NCBI GenBank assembly: GCA_018336015.1
Contig: JAGXQZ010000040.1
Span: forward strand, 1 to 63,325
Direction of reading: 5' to 3'
Length of the DNA: 63,325 bases
From: Algoriphagus sp.
GTDB taxonomy: Bacteria; Bacteroidota; Bacteroidia; Cytophagales; Cyclobacteriaceae
Part shown: positions 8,734-18,725 of the stretch, piece after piece
Numbering within the stretch: the first letter of the stretch is position 1
Layout: each line of letters starts with the position of its first letter
Translations under genes and position numbers: made by a program
The notes under the pieces: generated by a model
What the model was told of the DNA's origin: nothing
The model's database searches: none
What the model saw: only the letters and a program-made list of their open reading frames with translations

Positions 8734-11700
8734 ATGAGGCAAAATTTACTGAAGAATTTGCTGGCCTTCCTTATGCTCGTGATGAGCACAGGGCTAGCAT
8801 TATCACAGGGGGTTACGACATCCGGTATTTCCGGGGTTGTGACTGAGACCAATGGTCAGCCACTTCCTGGAGCGAACGTGGTTGCTACTCACCTTCCATC
8901 AGGCACTCGATACGGTGCTGTTTCCAATTTGGAAGGTAAATATTCGATTCCTGGTATGCGTGTAGGTGGTCCTTATAGACTTTCCGTATCCTTTATTGGT
9001 TTTTCAACCCAAGAGGTAGACGGATTAGTACTTTCCCTTGGCGTGTTTTCTAACGTAAACATAACCTTGAAAGAAGATGGCCAAGAGCTTTCTGAAGTAT
9101 TGGTTACCGCAAGTCCAAACAGTTTGTTTTCTAATGAAAGAACAGGTGCCAACACCTCTATCGACAATAGAGCACTGTCAAAGCTCCCTACCATTTCAAG
9201 AAGTATCAACGACTTTACAAGATTGGCTCCTCAGTCCAATGGACAGTCTTTTGCTGGTCAGGATTCCAGATTGAACAACATCACTGTCGATGGTTCTTAC
9301 TTCAACAACTCCTTCGGTTTGGGTAGTGGTAGTAATCCAGGTGGTAGAACAGGTGTATCTCCGATCTCTTTGGACGCTATCGAGCAAATCTCTGTTAACG
9401 TAGCGCCTTACGACGTAAGACAAGGTAACTTCACCGGTGCAGGTGTAAACACTGTAACCCGTTCAGGTACTAACGAAGTGACGGGTTCTGCTTACTATTT
9501 CTGGAGAAATAACAACAATGTAGGTACCAAGGCAGGTGAAAATACCTTCAACCCTGGTGACTTTAACTACAGCCAAATCGGTTTGCGCGTGGGTGGTCCA
9601 ATCATCAAAGACAAATTGTTCTTCTTTGCCTCATTTGAAGATGAAGCAGAAACCAGACCAGGTACCACTTGGAGAGCAAACAACGGGAATGAACCAATCC
9701 AAGGTAACGTGACCCGAGTTTTGGCTTCTGATCTTGACCAGTTGAGCACTTTCTTGAGAGATAAGTTTAATTACGAAACAGGTCCTTATCAGGATTATGA
9801 CAATGAGACTGTGGGTACCAAATTCTTGGTGAAGTTTGATTACAACATCAATGACAAGAACAAGCTAAGCTTGAGATACAACCACCTGGATTCATCTACT
9901 GATGTGTTGCTTTCTGGGTCTTCTTCTCTTGGTTTTGGAAACAGAAACTTCAGACCTGAAGCATTGAACTTCCAGAATTCAAACTACAGCATTATGGAAA
10001 ATATCCGATCTGTAGTAGCTGAATTGAATACCAGAGTGAGCAATAATGTAAGCAATAACCTTATCGTAGGTTACACTTTCCAAGATGAAAGCCGTGGCAG
10101 CAGAGGGGATTTCTTCCCAATGGTGGATATCCTTAACAACGGTGCTACTTACACTACATTCGGTTTCGAGCCATTTACTCCAAACAACGAACTGAGATAT
10201 AAGACGTTCCAGATTCAGGACAACTTGCAGATTTTTGCAGGAAAGCATACCATCACTGCAGGCTTCAGCTATGAAAAATATCAGTCTGAAAACGTATTCT
10301 TCCCAGGTTCTCAGTCAGTGTATGTGTATAACTCTTTGGATGATTTCTACAGAGATGCCAACAATTTCCTTGCAAATGGAAATGCAACAGCTTCGGGAGT
10401 CAACTTGAGAAGATTCCAAGTTAGATGGAATAACATCCCTGGTTCTGAGAAGCCAATCCAGCCATTGGAAGTAGACTACGTTGGATTTTATGGTCAGGAC
10501 GAATTCCAAGCTAGAACTAACTTGAAGTTGACTTTAGGCCTTAGAGTAGATGTACCATTCTTCGGTGAGACTGCTTTGAGAAACAGAGAAGTTGAAACCT
10601 TCTTCTTCAAAGATCCAGTTGGAAAATACTACAACACAAGAACAGACCTACTTCCTGAGCCAAACATCCTTTGGTCTCCAAGATTTGGATTCAACTGGGA
10701 TGTATTTAACAATCAGAAGACCCAGCTTAGAGGCGGTACAGGTATCTTCACAGGCCGTCCTGCATACGTTTGGATTTCAAACCAAGTAGGGAACAATGGT
10801 ATCTTGACTGGTTTTGCTCAGTTGGATAACACCACCACTAGACCTTTCAATCCAGATCCTAACGCGTACAAGCCAACCGAGGTAACTGGTAATCCTGCTT
10901 CTTCTTACGAGCTTGCCTTGACTGATCCTAACTTCAAGTTCCCTCAGGTTTGGAGATCAAACATTGCAGTGGACCAGCAATTGATTGGTGGAATCGTAGC
11001 TACAGCTGAATTCATCTATAACCAAGATGTAAACGGTGTAGCATACTACAATGCTAACCTTCCTGTTTACCAGTCTTCTTTCTCTGGACCTGATAACAGA
11101 CCAAGATGGACTAACAACAGAATCAACTCTAAGATTCCTAACGCTGTAACTTTGACTAACCAAGCTATTGGTAATTCATGGGTTGCTTCATTCTCCTTGG
11201 AAAGACCATTCAATAACGGCTTGTTCCTGAAGGCAGCATATAGCTACGGAGAATCTAGAAATACTGTCGATCCTGGATCTATCGCAGCAGGTACTTGGTT
11301 TGGAAACCCAGTTGAAAGAGATCCAAATAATCCAAGATTGGGCTTCTCTTCTAACTTCATGGGTCATAGAGTATTTGCCACAGCTAGTTATTCCAAGGAC
11401 TTCTTCAAGTTTGGTAACACCTCCTTCTCGATCTTCTGGGAAGGTAGAACAATCGGTAACGGTAGCTATGTATTCGGTGGTGACCTAAACAATGACGGTG
11501 GTACTGCAAACGACCTAATCTATATCCCAAGAGATATCAACGATATGAACTTCCAGCAGTACACTGCAAGCGGTAGAACATTTACCGCCGCAGAACAAGC
11601 TGCAGCATGGGAAGCATACATTCAGCAGGATAAGTACCTCAGCGCAAACAGAGGAAAATATGCTGAAAGAGGTGCCGTGATCATGCCAATGGTTTACAGA

Positions 11701-12012
11701 GCTGACTTCTCATTCGCACAGCAATTGTTTACCAATATTAAAGGCAAGAAAAACTCTCTTGAGTTCCGAGTAGATATCCTTAACCTAGGTAACCTACTTA
11801 ACCAAGATTGGGGAATCGGTCAAACTTTCAATTCTACTCAGCCTTTGGTGGTACCTTCTGCTGCGCAAGGAGGACCGATCAATGCAAACGGAAGACCTCA
11901 ATATAGACTTAGAAACTTTGGTACTGAACTAATCTCTGAGACTTTCAGACCTACTGCAGGTGTGTCTGACGTTTGGAGAATGCAATTTGGACTAAGATAT
12001 ATCTTCAATTAA
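8734..12012 (+). CDS. TonB-dependent receptor, Oar-like, with carboxypeptidase-regulatory domain
   Basis: The ATG at 8734 is chosen because the longer start at 8692 adds a non-signal leader and lies at the predicted promoter; from 8734 a signal peptide (MRQNLLKNLLAFLMLV...ALSQG) follows. The 1092-residue protein has a CarboxypepD_reg-like beta domain (about 25-105: GISGVVTETNGQPLPGANV), a plug domain (about 115-235, with RLNNITVDGSYFNNSFGLG) and a large beta-barrel ending RMQFGLRYIFN. No SusD partner follows, and the N-terminal region with VSPISLDAIEQI resembles the Oar/OmpA-related TonB receptor group rather than SusC. It would import an unknown substrate or take part in surface assembly. 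It is flanked by its own promoter and terminator, so it is monocistronic. Confidence 0.9.
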   Translation: MRQNLLKNLLAFLMLVMSTGLALSQGVTTSGISGVVTETNGQPLPGANVVATHLPSGTRYGAVSNLEGKYSIPGMRVGGPYRLSVSFIGFSTQEVDGLVLSLGVFSNVNITLKEDGQELSEVLVTASPNSLFSNERTGANTSIDNRALSKLPTISRSINDFTRLAPQSNGQSFAGQDSRLNNITVDGSYFNNSFGLGSGSNPGGRTGVSPISLDAIEQISVNVAPYDVRQGNFTGAGVNTVTRSGTNEVTGSAYYFWRNNNNVGTKAGENTFNPGDFNYSQIGLRVGGPIIKDKLFFFASFEDEAETRPGTTWRANNGNEPIQGNVTRVLASDLDQLSTFLRDKFNYETGPYQDYDNETVGTKFLVKFDYNINDKNKLSLRYNHLDSSTDVLLSGSSSLGFGNRNFRPEALNFQNSNYSIMENIRSVVAELNTRVSNNVSNNLIVGYTFQDESRGSRGDFFPMVDILNNGATYTTFGFEPFTPNNELRYKTFQIQDNLQIFAGKHTITAGFSYEKYQSENVFFPGSQSVYVYNSLDDFYRDANNFLANGNATASGVNLRRFQVRWNNIPGSEKPIQPLEVDYVGFYGQDEFQARTNLKLTLGLRVDVPFFGETALRNREVETFFFKDPVGKYYNTRTDLLPEPNILWSPRFGFNWDVFNNQKTQLRGGTGIFTGRPAYVWISNQVGNNGILTGFAQLDNTTTRPFNPDPNAYKPTEVTGNPASSYELALTDPNFKFPQVWRSNIAVDQQLIGGIVATAEFIYNQDVNGVAYYNANLPVYQSSFSGPDNRPRWTNNRINSKIPNAVTLTNQAIGNSWVASFSLERPFNNGLFLKAAYSYGESRNTVDPGSIAAGTWFGNPVERDPNNPRLGFSSNFMGHRVFATASYSKDFFKFGNTSFSIFWEGRTIGNGSYVFGGDLNNDGGTANDLIYIPRDINDMNFQQYTASGRTFTAAEQAAAWEAYIQQDKYLSANRGKYAERGAVIMPMVYRADFSFAQQLFTNIKGKKNSLEFRVDILNLGNLLNQDWGIGQTFNSTQPLVVPSAAQGGPINANGRPQYRLRNFGTELISETFRPTAGVSDVWRMQFGLRYIFN

Positions 12013-12030
12013 TTTGAAGAGACATGATGA

Positions 12031-12065
12031 AAAAAGAGCCTCAAAATTTTGAGGCTCTTTTTTTT
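12031..12065 (+). terminator. Intrinsic terminator of the TonB receptor gene
   Basis: A 16+16 base perfect palindrome centred at 12046/12047 (core AGAGCCTCAAAA) ends in eight T residues, 18 bases after the stop. Confidence 0.9.
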
Positions 12066-12307
12066 GAATTCTGAAAACGATGTTCTGATAAACCGCTAAT
12101 GATAGGGATTGGATTCTATTAATGTCTATTTAAAGCGATTAGATTAAACCCATTGAAAGTCATTGAGTCAAATGGTGACAATAGCATCCCCATAATTTTC
12201 CTTTGATGGCATCCATTTACCTTCAGTCCGTTTTCTTACAAAGCAAGGAAAACCAATTTTAAATTTGATGTTCGGCAACCTTTGACTTCCCGCTAGGTTT
12301 TTATTCT

Positions 12308-13090
12308 ATGTTATACTACAAGCAATTTTTACATAAAGAGAGTAGCGAATGGATTGTATTTATCCATGGTGCAGGGGGAAGTTCTGCCGTTTGGCATAAG
12401 CAACTCCGGGATTTTCAAAGAGATTACAATTTACTTTTGATAGATCTCCGAGGTCATGGAAAGTCCACAGATTTACCTCAAGCGATTTGGAATCAAGAAT
12501 ACACGTTTGAGGCAGTCACAAGGGATATTATAGAAGTTTTAGATCATCTAAATCTACCACCTTCCCATTTCATGGGTGTATCCTTAGGTACTATTCTTGC
12601 CCGTCAGTTAGCAGAGATGAGACCTGAAAAAGTAAAAAGTTTGGTCATGGCGGGGGCAGTTACAAGATTGACCACACAAAGCAGGATTTTGGTCTTTTTA
12701 GGAAATACCTTTAAAAGATTCATTCCCTATATGTGGCTCTATAAGTTGTTTGCCTTTATCATTATGCCTAGAAAGCAGCACGCAGAGTCAAGAAATCTTT
12801 TTATCCACGAGGCTCAGAAACTCTGTCAAAAGGAATTTATCCGTTGGTTTAAGTTGACCAAGGATATCAATCCTTTGCTCAAGTATTTTAAAGAGAAAGA
12901 TATAGGCATCCCCACGCTATATGTCATGGGAGATCAGGACGTCATGTTTCTTGAGCCAGTGAAGAAGCTGGTAAAGGACCACAAAAATTCCATGCTTAAA
13001 ATCCTTGAGAAATGTGGGCACGTGGTCAATGTCGAAAAACCCGATCAGTTTAATCAGCTCTCACTAGCCTTTATAAAAAACCATCAGTAA
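12308..13090 (+). CDS. Alpha/beta hydrolase
   Basis: The 260-residue protein shows the alpha/beta-hydrolase fold: oxyanion region HGAGGSS, the LIDLRGHGKS strand-turn, the nucleophile elbow GVSLG with Ser92, acid Asp211 in MGDQDVMF, and His238 in CGHVVNVEKP. The triad is complete, so it should be active as an esterase, lipase or related hydrolase; the substrate is unknown. It has no signal peptide and is probably cytoplasmic. The stop lies 15 bases before the start of the RND adaptor, so it may be the first gene of the efflux unit; no regulator gene is present. Confidence 0.85.
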   Translation: MLYYKQFLHKESSEWIVFIHGAGGSSAVWHKQLRDFQRDYNLLLIDLRGHGKSTDLPQAIWNQEYTFEAVTRDIIEVLDHLNLPPSHFMGVSLGTILARQLAEMRPEKVKSLVMAGAVTRLTTQSRILVFLGNTFKRFIPYMWLYKLFAFIIMPRKQHAESRNLFIHEAQKLCQKEFIRWFKLTKDINPLLKYFKEKDIGIPTLYVMGDQDVMFLEPVKKLVKDHKNSMLKILEKCGHVVNVEKPDQFNQLSLAFIKNHQ

Positions 13091-13105
13091 CCGTCTTTTT
13101 CCCAA

Positions 13106-14197
13106 ATGAAAAAACAAACAAAAGTTCTTGTAATCATTGGTATTCTGCTCATTGTTGTGGTTTCCTTTCTGTATCCAAGATTTGGAAATCAAAATGAAGG
13201 TGGAGCTCCCGCACCTTCTGGCCCTGGTGCCGGTCCGGGTGGTGGCGGAGGTCAACCTCTTCCTGTCAATGTGATCCAGCTAAAAAAAGAAACCCTGAGT
13301 AACCAACTTCAGGTATCAGGTACCATCCTCCCCAATGAATCAGTAGATCTGAAGCCTGAAATTTCAGGTTTGGTGACTAGAATAAATTTTAAAGAAGGTC
13401 AATACGTAACCAAAGGAACCCCATTGGTTTACTTGAATGACGATGAGCTTCAGGCTCAATTTCAGAGATTGCAGTACACACAAAAGCTTTTTCAAACTCA
13501 GGAAAATCGCCAAAAACAACTCCTTGCCAGGGAAGCGATTAGCCAAGAAGAATATGATATTGTACTCAATCAGTACAATACAGCACTATCAGATATCAAA
13601 TTGGTAGAAGCTCAACTCCAAAAAACTGTAGTTAGAGCGCCATTTAATGGGATCTTGGGTTTGAGACAGATTTCTGAGGGATCTGTGATCAACTCTTCCA
13701 ATGTAATCGTAAGTATAGTAAACATCGATCCGATCAAGATTGAGTTTTCTATTCCTGAGCGTTACTCTTCTCAGGTTTCCGTAGGATCTCCTATTTTTTT
13801 TAGCAGCGAGTCATCCAGCGAAGAAGTACAGGGAAGAGTTTATGCTTTTGAGCCGCAGATCGACCCGGCTACGCGTACTTTGAAACTTAGAGCAGAAAGC
13901 CCAAATAAAAGCGGAAAATACCTGCCGGGTATGTTTGTAAAGATTCGTTTTGTATTGGAAGTAAAAGAAGATGCTCTAATGGTTCCGGCTGAGGCTGTGA
14001 TTCCAGAATTGTCCGGCTACAAAGTTTTTGTGGTGGGAGCAGATGGAAAAGCAGAACAACGGATTATTGAAATCGGTACCCGTACAGATACTCATGTCCA
14101 GATTCTTTCAGGCTTGAGTGAAGGTGATCAGGTACTTACTACAGGTGTGATGCAAGTAAGGCAGGGAATGCCTATCCAACCTAATCAAATCAATTAA
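13106..14197 (+). CDS. RND efflux periplasmic adaptor subunit
   Basis: The 363-residue membrane-fusion protein starts with a membrane segment (about 5-24), then a Gly/Pro-rich linker, then a lipoyl/barrel-sandwich half (LKPEISGLVTRINFKEGQYVTKG), a short coiled-coil hairpin (about 110-165), the second lipoyl half (VRAPFNGILGLRQISEG), a beta-barrel domain and a membrane-proximal domain. There is no lipobox Cys, so anchoring is by the N-terminal helix. It links an inner-membrane RND pump with TolC. The pump gene starts 2 bases after this stop. Confidence 0.93.
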   Translation: MKKQTKVLVIIGILLIVVVSFLYPRFGNQNEGGAPAPSGPGAGPGGGGGQPLPVNVIQLKKETLSNQLQVSGTILPNESVDLKPEISGLVTRINFKEGQYVTKGTPLVYLNDDELQAQFQRLQYTQKLFQTQENRQKQLLAREAISQEEYDIVLNQYNTALSDIKLVEAQLQKTVVRAPFNGILGLRQISEGSVINSSNVIVSIVNIDPIKIEFSIPERYSSQVSVGSPIFFSSESSSEEVQGRVYAFEPQIDPATRTLKLRAESPNKSGKYLPGMFVKIRFVLEVKEDALMVPAEAVIPELSGYKVFVVGADGKAEQRIIEIGTRTDTHVQILSGLSEGDQVLTTGVMQVRQGMPIQPNQIN

Positions 14198-14199
14198 TC

Positions 14200-17100
14200 A
14201 TGTCCAGTCTCTCGAGTCTAAGTATCAATAGGCCGGTTTTGGCCATAGTGATGTCTTTGGTGATTCTTCTTTTTGGAGGAATCGGGATTTCGCTTTTAGG
14301 TATTCGGGAATATCCTTCGGTAGATCCGCCGGTGATCAATGTGAGTACCTCCTATGTCGGTGCTAATGCTGATGTAATCTTGGCCCAGATTACTGAGCCA
14401 CTTGAAGAACAGATCAACGGTATTCAGGGTATTAAATCCCTGACTTCCACCAGTGCGGACGGTCGGAGCAATATCACGGTAGAGTTTGAGGTAGGAGCGG
14501 ATTTGGAAGCTGCTGCCAACGACGTAAGGGATAAAGTGTCAGGTGCACAGCGAAACTTACCTCCTGATGCCGAGCCTCCTGTTGTCTCCAAAGCTGACGC
14601 AGACTCCCAGCCGATCGTAGGAGTCAATGTCAAAAGTGATAAAAGAAGTCTCTTGGAATTATCTGAAATAGCAGATAATGTTTTCAAAGAAAGGCTTCAA
14701 ACCATTCCAGGTGTGAGTAGAGTTCAGATTTGGGGGGAAAAAGAATATGCCATCCGATTAAGAATGGATCCACTGAAAATGGCTTCTTATGGAATTACTC
14801 CTATGGATGTCCTCAGTAAGGTTCAAAGTGAAAATGTGGAATTGCCTTCAGGTAGAATTGAAGGTCAAAGCATAGAGCTTTCTGTTCGTACCAAAAGCCG
14901 CCTAAGCTCACCTCAGGAATTCAATGACTTAATTATTAAAGAAAGTGCGACAAACATTGTTCGCTTCCAGGATATCGGTACTGCAGAGCTCTCCGCTCTG
15001 AATGAAAAAACCTTGCTAAGACGCGATGGTGTTCCCATGGTGGCTGTAGTCCTTGTTCCCCTTCCAGGATCTAATAACATTGAAATAGCGGATGAATTCT
15101 ACAGAAGATTGGAGGGTATTACAAAAGACCTTCCTGCCGATGTAGGGGTGGAAATTGGATTTGATGGTACCACCTACATTCGCCAGTCGATTACAGAAGT
15201 ACAGGAAACAATTATTACCGCCTTTATCCTTGTAGTGGCGATTATATTTCTGTTTTTAAGAGATTGGCGAACTACATTTATTCCAGTAGTTACTATTCCG
15301 ATTTCACTTATTGGAGTATTCTTTATTATGTATTTGATGGACTTTTCCATCAATGTCCTCACTTTACTGGGGATCGTTTTGTCGATCGGTCTCGTTGTCG
15401 ATGACGCAATTGTAGTTTTAGAGAATATTTATGCACGTATAGAAAAAGGTGAAAAACCATTAGAGGCGGCGGCCAAAGGGTCAGAAGAAATTTTCTTTGC
15501 CGTTATTGCTACCACAGTTGCCTTGGCAGCAGTGTTTTTGCCGGTGATTTTCTTGACGGGGACTACAGGAAGGTTGTTTAGAGAGTTTGGAATCGTGGTA
15601 GCCGGGTCGGTGATCATCTCCTCATTTGTGGCCTTGACCATGACTCCAATGCTCAGTGCAAGAATGCTGAAGCATAGAGAAAAGCAAAACGCTTTCTATA
15701 ATTTGACTGAACCTTTCTTCGTGTGGTTAAATGATCTCTATGATGCTGCATTGAGCAAGTTCATGAAAATCAGATGGATCGCTTTCCCGATAATTGGACT
15801 GATGGGGGTGGGTATTTATTGGTTTTTTTCAAATCTCCAGACAGAATTGGTTCCTATCGAAGACCGATCAGAGCTAAGAATTAACATGACAGGGCCTGAA
15901 GGGGCCACGTTTTCTTACATGGATAATGTCATCAATGATCTTTCAGCCCAAATCATGTCAGACCTTTCTGATAAGGAAAGAGCGGGAGTCATAAGCATGA
16001 CCTCGCCGGGATTTGGTACAGCCAATACCAACTCAGGTTTTATCCGACTGTTTCTTACCGATGCTTCGCAAAGGAGAAGTCAACAGGAAATCTTTAACAG
16101 TATTAATGGGAAATTGAAAAACGTGACTGCGGTCAGAGCGTTTGCCCAGCAGCCAGTATCAGTAGGTGATCGTCGAGGTGGCTTGCCTGTTCAATATGTG
16201 ATTCAAGCACCAACCTTGGAGAAATTAAAAGAAGTGATTCCGGCATTTTTGGAAAAAGCCAACCAAAATCCGGCCTTTATCTTCACGGATATCAATCTGA
16301 AGTTTACCAAACCTGAGCTTGAAATTGAAATAGATCGTGAAAGAGCCAGAAACATGGGTGTTTCAGTTCAGGAAATTGCCCGAACACTTCAGCTTTCCTA
16401 TTCAGGACAGCGATTTGCCTATTTTATCAGAGGCGGTAAGCAATACCAAGTGATTGGGGAAATGAGACTTCAAGATCGAAATGAGCCAGTAAACCTCAGA
16501 ATGCTTTATGTGAGAGGGGATAATGGCCAATTGGTTCAGTTGGATAATCTCGTGAAAGTGGTGGAAAAGAGTACGCCTCCCCAGCTTTACCGATTCAATC
16601 GATTTGTCAGTGCTACCGTATCTGCCAACCTAGCTGAAGGTTACACCATTGGCGCAGGTCTGGATGAAATGGACAAAATCGCAGCTGAAGTTTTGGATGA
16701 TACCTATTCTACAGATGTATCGGGACCTTCCAAAGAATTCAGAGAGAGTTCAAACAGTTTGCTATTCGCATTCATCTTTGCATTGGTACTGATTTATCTG
16801 GTATTGTCTGCTCAGTTTGAAAGCTTTGCGGATCCGCTCACGATCATGTTTACGGTACCACTTGCTATTTTCGGTGCTTTGGCAACCCTTTGGATATTTG
16901 ACTTTACACTGAATATTTTCAGCCAGATCGGGATTATCATGCTGATTGGTCTTGTCACGAAAAACGGGATTTTGATTGTGGAATTTGCCAATCAAAGAAA
17001 AGCCCAAGGCATGGATGCCTATGAGGCAATCTATGGTGCGGCAGTTGCTCGATTCAGGCCTATTTTGATGACGAGTTTGTCTACCATTTTAGGGATTCTC

Positions 17101-17259
17101 CCGATTGCGCTTGCTTTGGGAGCTGGCGCCGAAAGTAGGGTGCCAATGGGTGCAGCAGTAATCGGCGGACTGACCTTTTCAACTATCCTTACGCTATTTG
17201 TAATCCCAGCAGTGTATACTTACCTCACCTCCAAAAAAGGAAGATTAGCCAGAATTTGA
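14200..17259 (+). CDS. RND (HAE1-type) multidrug efflux permease
   Basis: At 1019 residues it has the usual AcrB-type length: 12 membrane segments with two large periplasmic loops. The proton-relay residues are present: paired Asp401-Asp402 in TM4 (GLVVDDAIVVLENI) and Lys921 in TM10 (GLVTKNGILIVEFAN). The N-terminal SINRPVLAIVMSLVILLFGG is typical of the family. It would export hydrophobic or amphiphilic compounds by proton exchange through the adaptor before it and the TolC channel after it. The substrate is not readable from sequence. Its stop overlaps the TolC start by one base. Confidence 0.95.
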   Translation: MSSLSSLSINRPVLAIVMSLVILLFGGIGISLLGIREYPSVDPPVINVSTSYVGANADVILAQITEPLEEQINGIQGIKSLTSTSADGRSNITVEFEVGADLEAAANDVRDKVSGAQRNLPPDAEPPVVSKADADSQPIVGVNVKSDKRSLLELSEIADNVFKERLQTIPGVSRVQIWGEKEYAIRLRMDPLKMASYGITPMDVLSKVQSENVELPSGRIEGQSIELSVRTKSRLSSPQEFNDLIIKESATNIVRFQDIGTAELSALNEKTLLRRDGVPMVAVVLVPLPGSNNIEIADEFYRRLEGITKDLPADVGVEIGFDGTTYIRQSITEVQETIITAFILVVAIIFLFLRDWRTTFIPVVTIPISLIGVFFIMYLMDFSINVLTLLGIVLSIGLVVDDAIVVLENIYARIEKGEKPLEAAAKGSEEIFFAVIATTVALAAVFLPVIFLTGTTGRLFREFGIVVAGSVIISSFVALTMTPMLSARMLKHREKQNAFYNLTEPFFVWLNDLYDAALSKFMKIRWIAFPIIGLMGVGIYWFFSNLQTELVPIEDRSELRINMTGPEGATFSYMDNVINDLSAQIMSDLSDKERAGVISMTSPGFGTANTNSGFIRLFLTDASQRRSQQEIFNSINGKLKNVTAVRAFAQQPVSVGDRRGGLPVQYVIQAPTLEKLKEVIPAFLEKANQNPAFIFTDINLKFTKPELEIEIDRERARNMGVSVQEIARTLQLSYSGQRFAYFIRGGKQYQVIGEMRLQDRNEPVNLRMLYVRGDNGQLVQLDNLVKVVEKSTPPQLYRFNRFVSATVSANLAEGYTIGAGLDEMDKIAAEVLDDTYSTDVSGPSKEFRESSNSLLFAFIFALVLIYLVLSAQFESFADPLTIMFTVPLAIFGALATLWIFDFTLNIFSQIGIIMLIGLVTKNGILIVEFANQRKAQGMDAYEAIYGAAVARFRPILMTSLSTILGILPIALALGAGAESRVPMGAAVIGGLTFSTILTLFVIPAVYTYLTSKKGRLARI

Positions 17260-18602
17260 TGAAGAAATTAGCTTTAATGCTCTTGTTGTGCCTTAATATG
17301 GCAGGCTTTAATGCTTGGGCACAGGAGTCTTTGAATCTTGAAAAAGCAATTCAAGCGGGATTGGAAAACAATCTCCAAATTAAAATCGCTGTAGAAAACG
17401 TTGCCCTGAGAGAGGGTGATCGTAAAATAGGTGCGGGGGATTTATTTGCCCCCCAAGTAGATGCGACTTACCTGAGATCCTTCAGTAAGGAAGATGTCGA
17501 GCAGAAGTTTATTAATGACCCTGCTCCCAGGCAAATTGATGATGCTCGGTCTCGGAATGAAAACTTCAGCGTGGTTGGGATTTACGGATTTAGACCTGAA
17601 TCTACCATCATCATGAAGCGACTCGGTCAGTTGTCAGAAATCAGTGAAATCGAAGCCAAAGTAACTGTCGAAAATACAGTGGCGGGGATATCTACTGCCT
17701 ATTATCGGCTTATTTTAGAATTGCAGCGGTATCAGGTCTTGAAAGAGACGCTCCGATTGAGCAAGGCTAGATTGGATATTGCTCAGGCTCAATATGAATT
17801 GGGTGGAGCCGGAAAAAGAGATTTCCTTTCCGCTCAAGTAGATTATAATGGAGACTCTAGCTTACTACTGACTCAAGAAGAAATCATACTAAATGCTCGA
17901 GTCAACCTAAACGAACTCATGGCTGTTGCTCCCGATTTGGAATACGATATCAAAGATTCGATCATTATCTCTGAGCCTCTTCAGTTGGAATTTCTCCTTG
18001 AAAATGCATTCCTAGAAAATAAGCAACTCCTGATCGCTCAAAGACAAAAGAATGTTGCATTTCTTCAGATCCGTGAACTCCAAGCATCGAGATTGCCGGC
18101 AATCAATCTGAATGGTTCTTACCTGAACAACACGCTCAATTCTGATGCGGGATTCCTGATTCAAAACCAAAGACAAGGATTCAATTATGGGGGAAACATC
18201 ACCGTGAATTTGTTTAATGGTCTTACGCTCAACAGAAGGATTCAAAATGCCAAAGTGCAGCAGCGAATTCAGGAGTACTCCTTGGATCAATTTGAGATCC
18301 AATTGCAATCCGACATCCAGCGGGCATACAATACATACCAAAAGAATCGGCAGCTTCTTGTTATCGAGCAAAAAAATTATCAGGTGGCCAAAGAGAACTC
18401 TGAAATTGCCCTAGAAAGATTCCGCTTGGGTATCGCTTCTTACCTTGAGTTTAGAGATGCTCAGGTGAACCTCCTGACTGCGGAAAACAGGTTGATTACC
18501 TCTATCTTTCAAATCAAAGAGCAAGAAATAGAGCTGATGAGACTCTCAGGTAAAATATTTTTTGAGAATAGCTCAATAAGCTTTACTCCTCCTTCAAACT
18601 AA
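17259..18602 (+). CDS. TolC family outer membrane efflux protein
   Basis: The ATG at 17259 overlaps the permease stop (TGATG), which fits translational coupling; a TTG three bases upstream is less likely. The 447-residue protein has a signal peptide (MKKLALMLLLCLNMAGFNAWAQ) and two outer-membrane-efflux repeats with long alternating helices (LEKAIQAGLENNLQIKIA in the first, FLLENAFLENKQLLIAQ in the second) and a short beta-barrel strand set. It is the exit duct of the tripartite pump encoded by the preceding two genes. There is no N-terminal lipoprotein Cys, unlike many NodT-type relatives. Confidence 0.93.
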   Translation: MKKLALMLLLCLNMAGFNAWAQESLNLEKAIQAGLENNLQIKIAVENVALREGDRKIGAGDLFAPQVDATYLRSFSKEDVEQKFINDPAPRQIDDARSRNENFSVVGIYGFRPESTIIMKRLGQLSEISEIEAKVTVENTVAGISTAYYRLILELQRYQVLKETLRLSKARLDIAQAQYELGGAGKRDFLSAQVDYNGDSSLLLTQEEIILNARVNLNELMAVAPDLEYDIKDSIIISEPLQLEFLLENAFLENKQLLIAQRQKNVAFLQIRELQASRLPAINLNGSYLNNTLNSDAGFLIQNQRQGFNYGGNITVNLFNGLTLNRRIQNAKVQQRIQEYSLDQFEIQLQSDIQRAYNTYQKNRQLLVIEQKNYQVAKENSEIALERFRLGIASYLEFRDAQVNLLTAENRLITSIFQIKEQEIELMRLSGKIFFENSSISFTPPSN

Positions 18603-18608
18603 TCAAAG

Positions 18609-18636
18609 ACGGAAGCAACTTTAGCTTCCGTTTTTT
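18609..18636 (+). terminator. Terminator of the efflux operon
   Basis: An 8-bp stem (ACGGAAGC / GCTTCCGT) with a 7-base loop is followed by six T residues, a few bases after the tolC-like stop. Confidence 0.85.
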
Positions 18637-18725
18637 ATTTGCTTTTTTCATTAATCACTGCGATTTTATTTTGGCACAGGCTTTGCCAATTCCGCTCTGT
18701 ACCATCCGGGGATTACCCCGTCGGA

